Positions 16,211-24,166 of a stretch of 43,008 nt of DNA are shown one piece after another. The position numbers and the translations under genes were made by a program. The notes under the pieces were generated by a model, which searched no databases, was not told the DNA's origin, and saw only the letters and a list, made by a program, of their open reading frames with translations. Each line of letters begins with the position of its first letter. Within the stretch, counting starts at the first letter, position 1. Source of the DNA: DAINRZ01 sp964634885 (GTDB taxonomy: Bacteria > Bacteroidota > Ignavibacteria > Kapaibacteriales > UBA2268); assembly GCA_964634885.1 (NCBI GenBank), contig CAZWLN010000041.1:1-43008 (forward strand), given 5' to 3'.

Positions 16211-18439
16211 TCAGGCAATATCTATGAAATTATCTGCATGGCTGTATATACGTACATATTCCTGCCTGACCGGCGCGTTGTCGGGAGAACGGAGGAAGGG
16301 GTCGGCGGCAACAGCCTCGAAAGCCTTTTTTCTTGCGTACGCAATTATTTTTTCGTCTGTAACGAGGTCGATGAACCTGAATTCGGGCAGGCCTGACTGC
16401 TTGGTACCAAGGATGTCCCCCGGGCCCCTCAGTTTCATGTCCACCAGTGCAATCTCGAAGCCGTCGCTGGTCTTTTCCATGGTTTTAAGCCTGATGATGT
16501 TTGCCTTGGCATCCTCGACATCGATGTTGCGGTATTTCAGTTCATACCTGTAGTTATCCTTTGTGCTGAGAATGCAGTAGGACTGTTTCGCGCTCCTCCC
16601 CACCCTGCCCCTGAGCTGGTGCAACTGGGACAGGCCGAACCTCTCGGCGTTTTCAATCAGCATTACCGTTGCGTCGGGTATGTCGATGCCCACTTCGATG
16701 ACCGTCGTCGAAACGAGTACATGGTACTTCTTCTGAAGGAAATCCCTCATCACTTCTTCTTTTTCGTACCAGAACATCTGGCCGTGCAGCAAACCGACGC
16801 TGAACTCAGGGAACACTTCGTTCTTAAGGTATTCATAGTTTTCGACGGCGTCTTTCAGTTCCAGGGCTTCGGACTTTTCGACAAGGGGGTAAACGACATA
16901 GGCCTGGTTGCCTTCGTTGACCTGGTCCTTGATGAAATCGAAGACGACAGGCAGTTGGCTCTCGAAAGATACTTTCGTCTTGATCGGCTTTCTGCCGGCG
17001 GGCATCTGTTTAATCACCGAGGTGTCCAGGTCGCCGTATGCCGTCATCGACAGGGTTCGTGGAATGGGCGTTGCGGACATTACTAATATATGAGGGGACA
17101 TATTGCCGCCGCCGAGCGACTCCCTGGCCATACGCTTAAGCTCGGCTCTTTGTGCCACCCCGAAACGGTGCTGCTCATCGACAATGATCAGCCCAAGTTT
17201 GTTGTAGGGAATTTCAGCTTCGAACAGCGCATGTGTTCCAATGATTATCCTGGCTTTCCGGCTGCTGATGTCCTCGAACAGTTCGCGCCTCAGCCTTTTA
17301 TTCTGCCCGCCCATTACCTGGGCAACAGGTACTCCGAGTTCCGCCAGGTAGCCGGAAATGGAATTGTAATGCTGCTCTGCCAGTATTTCCGTGGGAGCCA
17401 GGATGGCAGCCTGGTAACCGCTGTCCACAGCCTGGAGCATGGCCAGCAGCGCTACAATGGTCTTGCCGGACCCCACATCACCCTGGAGCAGGCGGTTCAT
17501 GGGTTTGCCGCTTTTCATGTCGGCAGCAATTTCATTTATTACTTTCTTCTGGTCGTTTGTCAGTGTAAAAGGCAGGGAATCGTAAAGCGTACGTGCAAGC
17601 GTGCTTTTCGGATTGATGACAGGGCCGGCCTCCACCTGGCTTGTACCTCTTTTCCTCAGTGCAAGGTAAAGCTCCAGGAAGAAAATCTCCTCAAATTTCA
17701 TCCTTTGTCTTGCTCTTTCCAGCGCCTGTGTATTCTCCGGATAGTGAAGAGTCATCACAGCCTCTGACTTAGAGGGTATCCTGAGAGTGCCGATGAGGCT
17801 GCTGCTGAGTGTTTCCCTGATTGCCGGCGCTTCCCTGCCGATTACCAGGTTGATGATGTCCCTGAGGCTTCTGACGGTAATGCCGGCATTCTTCATTCCC
17901 TGCGTCAGCTTGTATATGGGCATGATCATCCCCTTCATGAACAGACGCTCATCTTCCTGGTCAAAAGGTTCAATCTCGGGATGGGAGAATTCGATATTAT
18001 TATATTTGCTGAGCGAAGGAATACCGGTGATGGTGTACAGTTCGTCTTTTTTCAGGAGCTTCTTGTAATAGTCCGCATAATTCCAGAAGTTCATCTCTGC
18101 TGTTCCACCGGTGCCGTCTGTGAGGAGCACTTTCAGGAGTTTCCGGTTTTTCCCGAAGGGATGCTCCTTCATGTCTGACACCCTGGCTACGACAAGCACC
18201 TCATTTTTGTACGAGAGAGTTTTATTGAAAGAGAGGTCGTTGACGAAGTTTTCCTGCCTGAGTTTAACCGACAGCGCCTTAAGGGAAGCAACGGCGTTCC
18301 TGTCGATGTAACTTCGTGGAAAATAGCCGAGGAGGTCCTCCGGTGTCATTATGCCCTCGGCAGCGAAGGCTTCGGCTTTGCGGGGCCCAACACCTTTGAT
18401 CCACTGTAACGGCAGTATCTCTTCATTCTTTTTTGACAT
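16211..18439 (-). CDS. recG: ATP-dependent DNA helicase RecG
   Basis: The 742-aa helicase remodels stalled forks and Holliday junctions. The N-terminal part has a helix-hairpin-helix-like segment (WIKGVGPRKAEAF) and the OB-fold wedge domain (VLVVARVSDM...). The motor has Walker A GDVGSGKT (residues 320-327), DEQH (421-424), SATPIPRTL and QLRGRVGRS. The C-terminal TRG region (MKLRGPGDILGTKQSGLPEF) is clear. It is slightly longer than E. coli RecG, as usual in this phylum. It is divergent from the DUF2225-like gene. Confidence 0.97.
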   Translation of the reverse strand: MSKKNEEILPLQWIKGVGPRKAEAFAAEGIMTPEDLLGYFPRSYIDRNAVASLKALSVKLRQENFVNDLSFNKTLSYKNEVLVVARVSDMKEHPFGKNRKLLKVLLTDGTGGTAEMNFWNYADYYKKLLKKDELYTITGIPSLSKYNNIEFSHPEIEPFDQEDERLFMKGMIMPIYKLTQGMKNAGITVRSLRDIINLVIGREAPAIRETLSSSLIGTLRIPSKSEAVMTLHYPENTQALERARQRMKFEEIFFLELYLALRKRGTSQVEAGPVINPKSTLARTLYDSLPFTLTNDQKKVINEIAADMKSGKPMNRLLQGDVGSGKTIVALLAMLQAVDSGYQAAILAPTEILAEQHYNSISGYLAELGVPVAQVMGGQNKRLRRELFEDISSRKARIIIGTHALFEAEIPYNKLGLIIVDEQHRFGVAQRAELKRMARESLGGGNMSPHILVMSATPIPRTLSMTAYGDLDTSVIKQMPAGRKPIKTKVSFESQLPVVFDFIKDQVNEGNQAYVVYPLVEKSEALELKDAVENYEYLKNEVFPEFSVGLLHGQMFWYEKEEVMRDFLQKKYHVLVSTTVIEVGIDIPDATVMLIENAERFGLSQLHQLRGRVGRSAKQSYCILSTKDNYRYELKYRNIDVEDAKANIIRLKTMEKTSDGFEIALVDMKLRGPGDILGTKQSGLPEFRFIDLVTDEKIIAYARKKAFEAVAADPFLRSPDNAPVRQEYVRIYSHADNFIDIA

Positions 18440-18518
18440 TTTAAAATATTATATTTTAAAAAACAGTCAATATATTTAGTTTTGGGGAATATTAATAATA
18501 ATTTTCGTTTTTTTTATT

Positions 18519-19274
18519 ATGAAATTGTACAGGATATTAATAATTGCAGCACTGCTGGTAATGCCGGCAGCTATGGTTCCGGCAGAAACCTGGACCGACA
18601 GGCAGGTGGCCTGTCCGGTCTGTGGGACAATAGGAACATTCAAGACACCGGCTTCTTACGGTTCAAACGTTTACATGAAGGAGACAAATATCCAGTTGCT
18701 GTTCTGGCCTCACACTGATAATTACTCATTCTATTCATGCAAACATTGCGGCTTCACTTCCTTCATGAGCGACTATACCGATTTCGATTCTACATATAAA
18801 CAAAAAGTTGCGGACTTGCTGAAGTCGGAGAAAATTAAAGCCGACTTCGTGAATTACTACGATTACCCTATCGTCAAAAGGCTCGACCTGGCAGAGAAAT
18901 GCTATAAGGCAATGGACAAGGATGATTATTTCTGGTGCCAGTTTTACAGGCTCAAAGGATACTACCTGGAACAGGAGAGGGACAGTGCAGGTGCAAGGGT
19001 GAACAGGACAAAAGCCCTGGGCCTGGCTGAAAAAATGCTGAAAAATGAAAAATTCAAGCCAATATCTAAAGAGCTGATGTTAATAATGTCGTCGATGTAT
19101 TACTACATTGGAAAATATGATGACGCTTGGGCTTACGGCAAGCGATCGAAGATGTATATCTACAAAGGAATAAACATGCCTCAGGAGGACGCAGCCAGGC
19201 TGAACGAAGTACTGCTGGGGTTTACCGAGGAATTGTTGATGAGAATCGAGTATGTCAGAAAAAAGGGTAAATGA
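18519..19274 (+). CDS. DUF2225-like exported Zn-binding protein
   Basis: The 251-aa protein has a signal peptide (MKLYRILIIAALLVMPAAMVPAE). It then shows two CxxC pairs, ACPVCG (Cys32, Cys35) and SCKHCGF (Cys74, Cys77), spaced as in DUF2225 proteins and able to hold one zinc. The remainder is helical with TPR-like repeats (LDLAEKCYKAMDKDDYFWCQFYRLKGYY; ELMLIMSSMYYYIGKYDDAWAY). Most DUF2225 proteins I know lack a signal peptide, so the exported form is notable. A TAGTTTTG -7-like box lies at 18477-18484. Function unknown. Confidence 0.7.
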   Translation: MKLYRILIIAALLVMPAAMVPAETWTDRQVACPVCGTIGTFKTPASYGSNVYMKETNIQLLFWPHTDNYSFYSCKHCGFTSFMSDYTDFDSTYKQKVADLLKSEKIKADFVNYYDYPIVKRLDLAEKCYKAMDKDDYFWCQFYRLKGYYLEQERDSAGARVNRTKALGLAEKMLKNEKFKPISKELMLIMSSMYYYIGKYDDAWAYGKRSKMYIYKGINMPQEDAARLNEVLLGFTEELLMRIEYVRKKGK

Positions 19275-19382
19275 TCAGTTGAAAGCAAGCGGCAATATCG
19301 CAGCCACATTTTACAAAGTGCCACGGGAGACTGCTGACCCAGCCGGCCCTTCTGCTGTTTTCTTTTTCCGGGGAGCCGCCGG

Positions 19383-20069
19383 ATGATAGAATTGACCCTG
19401 CGCAATCCCGTTGCGGGAAAAATAATACAGGCAGCAAGCGTTTCCTATTCCGTTCTTGTACTTCTCTGGCTCGTACTGATGATTGCGACAAACTTCGAAG
19501 GTACGCCCCGGGAACAACTCGCCCTTCTGACTGCGGGCAATCCTTACCATTACATTGTCTTCGGCTGCGCTTCACTAATCTCGCTGCCGGTTTCAATTGT
19601 TTACATTGTACTGGCGCTCACCGCCAACAAGGAACTGAGGCTTAGGGGCATACTTGCAATCCTGCTCTTAGGGCCGTATATCCTTCTGGCCACCATTGCC
19701 TACACATCGCAACTGACCTATCTGCCGCTGCTCCTTAGCGCAGCGCCCGACAAAGCATTCGATTGGTATTTCAACAATCCCGGATCCCTTGTTTACTTCC
19801 TCGATCAGCTCGGCTATCTCTTTTTTGCACTTTCCGGCTACCTGGCAGGGTTTGACTATATTACAGGCAAAGGCACCAGGATGGTAACAGGCATCCTGAT
19901 GTATGTTATTTCCACACTCTCGGTTGCGGCTTTCGCCCTTTTCGCCGTCAATCCCGGTGTCGCCGGTACTGCTTCGGCTGTCGGTGGGGCTATGACTCTG
20001 CCGTTGGCAGTTGCAACTTTCATCTATGGGAAAAAATTGAAAAATAATAAGGAATTTCTATGTTCATAA
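19383..20069 (+). CDS. Integral membrane protein of unknown function
   Basis: The 228-aa protein has about six hydrophobic segments (roughly residues 18-37, 56-79, 88-108, 134-155, 165-187 and 192-212) and a short basic tail (KKLKNNKEF). No signature of a transporter or enzyme is recognised. Its last 10 nt overlap the start of tmk, so the two are translationally linked, although no functional link is evident. The start after GGGGAGCCGCCGG is plausible. Confidence 0.65.
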   Translation: MIELTLRNPVAGKIIQAASVSYSVLVLLWLVLMIATNFEGTPREQLALLTAGNPYHYIVFGCASLISLPVSIVYIVLALTANKELRLRGILAILLLGPYILLATIAYTSQLTYLPLLLSAAPDKAFDWYFNNPGSLVYFLDQLGYLFFALSGYLAGFDYITGKGTRMVTGILMYVISTLSVAAFALFAVNPGVAGTASAVGGAMTLPLAVATFIYGKKLKNNKEFLCS

Positions 20070-20665
20070 CTTTCGAAGGAATCGACGGTTCCGGAAAATC
20101 GACACAAATAGACCTGCTGGAGGAATACCTGAAAAGCAAAGGACTGGACGTCATCAAGCTCCGGGAACCCGGAGGCACCCAATTATCAGAACAAATAAGG
20201 AATATTCTGCTGTCCACCGGTAACAGTCTGTCTCCGGAAACCGAACTGCTGCTTTTCAACGCCGCTCGTTCCAACCTGGTCGGTACTATCATTGCTCCGG
20301 CCCTCGAACAGGGCAAGACTGTCATCTGCGACAGGTTTTTCGATTCGACTACAGCTTACCAGGGATACGGACGAGGCCTCTCCCTGGAACAAGTGACTCT
20401 TTGCAATATGGTTGCTACAGGCGGTCTGAAACCGGACCTGACTTTCTACCTGGACATCCCCTTCGACCTGTCGGTGAACAGGACAAATCACCGTCAACCG
20501 GACAGGATCGAACAGTCGGGTGGCGACTTTTTTATGAGGGTTATCGGAGGATTCCGGCAGATAGCCCTCGATGAGCCTGAAAGGTTCATCAGGATCGACT
20601 CCTCCCGTGAGATCGATGAAGTAAGCCGGACGATCATCGGCTTTGTCGAAACCAGGATGAAGTAA
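20060..20665 (+). CDS. tmk: Thymidylate kinase
   Basis: The 201-aa enzyme phosphorylates dTMP to dTDP. It has the P-loop FEGIDGSGKST at residues 4-14, the dTMP-binding REPGGTQLSEQIR, the DRFFDSTTAYQGYGRG segment (the DR[YFH] motif), and a lid region near RTNHRQPDRIE. Length fits the family. Its ATG lies inside the end of the upstream membrane-protein gene. Confidence 0.95.
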   Translation: MFITFEGIDGSGKSTQIDLLEEYLKSKGLDVIKLREPGGTQLSEQIRNILLSTGNSLSPETELLLFNAARSNLVGTIIAPALEQGKTVICDRFFDSTTAYQGYGRGLSLEQVTLCNMVATGGLKPDLTFYLDIPFDLSVNRTNHRQPDRIEQSGGDFFMRVIGGFRQIALDEPERFIRIDSSREIDEVSRTIIGFVETRMK

Positions 20666-20851
20666 ATATTCAGGGAGAGCGGGGAAAACATTCCGACTAT
20701 ATTCCTGCCCGTTCATATAGTATTCATCGGAAAACCGCCAATAATGGGAATACTTGATTTTTTTTTAATGATTATTTTTTCAAATAATACATTAATCTCA
20801 ACGTCAAATTTTGAAATTAAAAATTAATTAATCACAAATGAAAGAGAGAAT

Positions 20852-21487
20852 GTGAGAAAAATCAGGAATTACAGTATAGCATTATTATTAACAGGAGCTA
20901 CGTTCTTCGCAGCCTGTAACAAGCAGGAAAAACCGGAAGAACAGAAAGCCCCCGAAACAACCAATCCACCTGTGGCCGAAACAGTAAAAACACAGGAGAA
21001 ACCGTCAATGCCTGCCAATGTAATCGTCGTCGGTACAGTTACACCTGCCAAAGGGAAAGGCCCCGTCGAATTCACCTGGCAGGAAGGCGGAGCAGAAAAA
21101 CTGTTCAGCGAGGCAGCCAAAGGCAAGGTCCTGCTCGTAAACTTCTGGGGTACATGGTGCCCGCCCTGCCGGGAAGAGATACCTGCCCTGGTAGAGATCA
21201 GCAAAGACCTGAAAGACAAAGATTTCCTGATGGTCGGCGTCGCCCTGGAAAGGGATCCGGCGACTGCACTCGAAACCGTCGGTAAATTTGCCTCTCAAAA
21301 CAGCATTCCCTATTATGTCTTTGTCGATGCCGAAGAAAAGCTGGCGCCTGAGTACGGCAAAGCTTTCGGCCCAATCGAAGCCGTTCCGACAACTTATATA
21401 TTCGACAAAAAAGGAAAACTTGCACAAAAAATTGTCGGTGGTAAAACAAAAGACGAGTTTATGAGTTATATAAATAAATTATTATAA
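20852..21487 (+). CDS. TlpA-like thioredoxin-fold lipoprotein, copy 1
   Basis: The 211-aa precursor starts at GTG (an upstream ATG at 20838 runs into a stop) and has a lipoprotein signal with Cys22 (FFAACNK). After a Pro/Glu-rich linker (residues 23-55) comes a TlpA/ResA-like domain with WCPPC (Cys103, Cys106) in LLVNFWGTWCPPCREEIP and the cis-Pro loop EAVPTTYIFD. It should handle thiol-disulfide exchange in the periplasm, for example in cytochrome c or protein reduction. It is 14 nt upstream of a paralogue. Confidence 0.88.
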   Translation: MRKIRNYSIALLLTGATFFAACNKQEKPEEQKAPETTNPPVAETVKTQEKPSMPANVIVVGTVTPAKGKGPVEFTWQEGGAEKLFSEAAKGKVLLVNFWGTWCPPCREEIPALVEISKDLKDKDFLMVGVALERDPATALETVGKFASQNSIPYYVFVDAEEKLAPEYGKAFGPIEAVPTTYIFDKKGKLAQKIVGGKTKDEFMSYINKLL

Positions 21488-21501
21488 ACAATGGAGATAA
21501 C

Positions 21502-22161
21502 ATGAGAAAATTTGCCGGTTTACTGATTATGATGATGGCAGGTGTAATAATCATCTCTGACAGCGCCTGCACCAAAGAAGAGAATGCAAAGCCGGAAACG
21601 GTTGTTGCAAAAACCATGAACGACAACTCCAAGATGGACCAGGCAGCAGAAGTACTTGCTCTCAACGATGTGCAGGAAAAGATCGACGCCAACGGTTCCA
21701 TGGTCTATAAAATTGAATCCGTCGTCAACAACGGCCCCGGGAAAGTACCCGATTTCAAGTTCAAAGTCGGCGATGAGACCTATTCTTTCTTCGAACTGAC
21801 CAAAGGCAAAGTGGTATTCCTGAATTTCTGGGGTACATGGTGCCCGCCGTGCAGGATGGAGATACCCGACATCATGTCGCTTGTCGTCGAACTGAAAGGC
21901 AAGGATTTCATCGTCATCGGCATCCCACAGGAAAGGAACGCCGGCAGCGCTGTTGACGCCGTTACTTCTTTCGCCAAATCGAAGGGATTGAATTACCTGA
22001 ACTTCGTCGATGTTTCCAAGGAACTGGCCTCTGCTTTCGGCGGCATTTTTGCCGTTCCCACGACATATATCATAGATAAAGACAGGAATATCTCCCAGGT
22101 AACCCAGGGCGCCTCCAACAAAGAAGCATTCCTCGCCATGATTAATAAAGTACTGAAATAG
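21502..22161 (+). CDS. TlpA-like thioredoxin-fold lipoprotein, copy 2
   Basis: The 219-aa precursor has a lipoprotein signal with Cys23 (SDSACTK), a longer linker (to about residue 80) and a TlpA/ResA-like domain: FLNFWGTWCPPCRMEIP (Cys114, Cys117) and FAVPTTYIIDK. It is clearly a tandem paralogue of the gene upstream, differing in the linker and in the residues after CPPC (RMEI versus REEI). The pair probably differs in redox partner. GGAGATAAC precedes the ATG and a terminator follows. Confidence 0.88.
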   Translation: MRKFAGLLIMMMAGVIIISDSACTKEENAKPETVVAKTMNDNSKMDQAAEVLALNDVQEKIDANGSMVYKIESVVNNGPGKVPDFKFKVGDETYSFFELTKGKVVFLNFWGTWCPPCRMEIPDIMSLVVELKGKDFIVIGIPQERNAGSAVDAVTSFAKSKGLNYLNFVDVSKELASAFGGIFAVPTTYIIDKDRNISQVTQGASNKEAFLAMINKVLK

Positions 22162-22183
22162 TATTAAACAAAATAAATAATCG

Positions 22184-22222
22184 AAAAGCCTTCTGGAGAT
22201 ATATTCTCCGGAGGGCTTTTTT
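22184..22222 (+). terminator. Rho-independent terminator after the tlpA pair
   Basis: AAAAGCC...GGAGA at 22184-22199 pairs, with a few G-U and mismatched positions, with TCTCC...GGCTTTT at 22205-22220, followed by Ts. The A-rich left flank means it may also serve the converging minus-strand gene. Confidence 0.8.
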
Positions 22223-22259
22223 ATTAGTATTGTTTATCGTACGGGTAAACCCGGTGCAC

Positions 22260-22712
22260 TCAACGATTTTTCCGAACAGGTACCTGCGTTTTCGTCTCCT
22301 GTTGCTTCGCTTTCCTGCCGTCGGCGTTGACGAAACCGAACAGCAGTGCTGCAAGGCCTGATAGCATAGCAATATACAGCCCGGACTCGAGATTGATCCT
22401 GTATCCGAATTTGATCAGGCCGATATATTTCAGGAAATAATCTGCCCACATGTTTACGGCAATCCAATACACCGACAAAGAGGCTGCCGCTGAAGGCAAC
22501 AGCCACAACCAGCGTTTCAGGCCGGTAATTCTTTTTGTCAGGTCGCCCATGAAGGATAGGCCGAAGGTTATGATATACAACAAAAAAGGAATCCACCCAT
22601 GGGAAGCTGTACCACTTACACAACCAAAGTGAGGAACAAACATCCAGGGGAGGAATGTTGCTGCTGCGCCTGCCAAAGCGGCGAAAGCGGTTAAAAACCT
22701 TTGTTTGTTCAT
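22260..22712 (-). CDS. Small membrane protein, paralogue of the 23.3-kb gene
   Basis: From the ATG at 22712 the protein is about 150 aa with four hydrophobic helices. It shares with the gene at 23286-23720 the pattern MNKQ(R/K)-F, then TFLPW-VP-FG, SGTA/NGTQ, GWI, LWLLPS, GLY and ALLFGF/ALLLGF, so the two are diverged duplicates. The Met at 22727 is also open but the paralogue starts at MNKQ. The tail is basic and polar (ADGRKAKQQETK). No function known; similar four-helix proteins with a conserved FLPW motif are annotated as hypothetical. Confidence 0.7.
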   Translation of the reverse strand: MNKQRFLTAFAALAGAAATFLPWMFVPHFGCVSGTASHGWIPFLLYIITFGLSFMGDLTKRITGLKRWLWLLPSAAASLSVYWIAVNMWADYFLKYIGLIKFGYRINLESGLYIAMLSGLAALLFGFVNADGRKAKQQETKTQVPVRKNR

Positions 22713-22751
22713 CGAGACTGCCCCCATAATTGTTATACTTTAACGATTATT

Positions 22752-23195
22752 TCATAGCCATCTTCGTACCAGTTTTTTATATTCGAGATAATCATCGCCG
22801 AATGTAAGCTCCAGCTTTCTTTCTTCCCATGGAATAATCGACAGCCTTATTGCCGCATAGAACAGTAAGGGAACGACAAATGAAACGACGTTGCAGAAAC
22901 AGATTGCCCATCCTGTAAGCAGAATGATCATGCCGAGATACATCGGGTTCCTCGTCCGCCGGAAAATACCTTCGCAGACAAGGGAGGTACTGTCGTCGAA
23001 CATGTGTGTCGTTTCATGCTTTTTCAGTGTATCCCTGCATTTCCCCATCAGGGCTAACCCGGCAAAAACCGGTATGAGGCCTGCGAAGTTGAAAGGAAAG
23101 GGAATGAGGTTGTATTCAGGGGTTAAAAAGAAATTTACAGCAATAAGGATAGCGGAAACTAAGAGATAGTGCGGTGGTATGATCTTTGGTTGCAT
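22752..23195 (-). CDS. ICMT/PEMT-like membrane methyltransferase
   Basis: The 147-aa membrane protein has the C-terminal signature of the isoprenylcysteine carboxyl methyltransferase and phospholipid methyltransferase group: RNPMYLG (residues 82-88), EERKLEL (124-130) and DDYLEYKKLVRRW (135-146), the SAM-binding part. Four to five helices are predicted. Bacterial members methylate small lipids or isoprenoid carboxylates; the substrate here is unknown. It lies between two paralogous membrane-protein genes on the same strand, with gaps of 39 and 90 nt. Confidence 0.8.
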   Translation of the reverse strand: MQPKIIPPHYLLVSAILIAVNFFLTPEYNLIPFPFNFAGLIPVFAGLALMGKCRDTLKKHETTHMFDDSTSLVCEGIFRRTRNPMYLGMIILLTGWAICFCNVVSFVVPLLFYAAIRLSIIPWEERKLELTFGDDYLEYKKLVRRWL

Positions 23196-23285
23196 ATATT
23201 ATTTCTTTATTTGTAATTTATTAACCTTCTACTGGACAATACCTAATAGCTGCTCTTCATTGTAATAATCATTATCTCAAAAAGA

Positions 23286-23720
23286 TTAAAGAGAAGTTGG
23301 CTCTTCCGGTATCTTATTCTCAAGAACCGGCTTTTTGTCATCTTTAATGAGAAATCCCAGTAGCAATGCAGCAATCCCTGCAATAATAATTAGATACAAT
23401 CCAGTACCGATTGATATAGCCCCGCCAAAACCTCCGGCTTCCGACATTTTCGAATTGAAATCAATAATTTTGTAAATACCCATGAGAGAAGCTAAAACCG
23501 AGGGTAGCAGCCAAAGATAGAATCTGCCGCCGGCCATCCTCTGTTCTTTATTGCCGATGAATGCTAAAACAATAGTAATTGCAAACAAAGCAAGGGTAAT
23601 CCATCCATCACCCTGAGTACCATTTATACTGCCAAACAAAGGCACAGTAACCCAGGGAAGAAAAGTACCAAGTGCACCGGCAGCAGCAGCGATCACAACG
23701 AAAAGTTTTTGTTTGTTCAT
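23286..23720 (-). CDS. Small four-helix membrane protein
   Basis: The 144-aa protein has an N-terminal helix (LFVVIAAAAGALGTFLPWV), a loop with FGSINGTQGDGWI, and three more helices ending in GIAALLLGFLIKDDKK. It is the better-preserved copy of the duplicated pair. AAGGATGATGTA before the ATG is a good ribosome binding site, and an excellent promoter lies just upstream, so this is probably the first gene of the three-gene minus-strand unit. No function is recognised. Confidence 0.7.
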   Translation of the reverse strand: MNKQKLFVVIAAAAGALGTFLPWVTVPLFGSINGTQGDGWITLALFAITIVLAFIGNKEQRMAGGRFYLWLLPSVLASLMGIYKIIDFNSKMSEAGGFGGAISIGTGLYLIIIAGIAALLLGFLIKDDKKPVLENKIPEEPTSL

Positions 23721-24166
23721 TACATCATCCTTTTTTAGTTATACAAAAATATATTTGCATTTATCCTGCTCAACTATTCACAGGATATTTTCTTCAAAAA
23801 GTAATCATGTACATGGTACACATAGCGATTTTCAACAGATAGCCAGCATATTTCCTGAACTTATTAAAGCTAATCATATATTATCTTAAATATTAATCTC
23901 GTTTAAGTAATATAGTACTTTTTTATATGAAAAACAAATTTCCTTTTACTGAATAGCAATGCATTGTAAGTAGAGATATATTTGCGCAGGCAGGTATTAT
24001 TCCGCATCATTTTAAAAAAAATGATCAATTCGGTTAAACAACGGAAATACAAGTGTCGTTCAATCTGCTAAAACAAGAATTGCTTCGCGCATTAGGAGAT
24101 TCTTCACCTAAGCCTTCGAATAATAAATCTAATTCTATCTTTTACTTCCGAATCAAGAGGTAATTA
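23721..24166. other. 446-bp AT-rich intergenic region
   Basis: No gene is visible on either strand. It contains the promoter at 23744-23773 and, at 24006-24025, an AT-rich hairpin (ATCATTTT / AAAATGAT) that might help end the helicase transcript, although it is about 140 nt past that stop codon. The rest shows nothing recognisable. Confidence 0.6.
23744..23773 (-). promoter_or_regulatory. Bacteroidota-type promoter of the three-gene membrane unit
   Basis: On the minus strand, TTG (23773-23771), a spacer of exactly 19 nt and TATTTTTG (23751-23744) fit TTG-N19-TAnnTTTG. The start would be near 23737, about 17 nt before the ATG at 23720. Confidence 0.7.
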
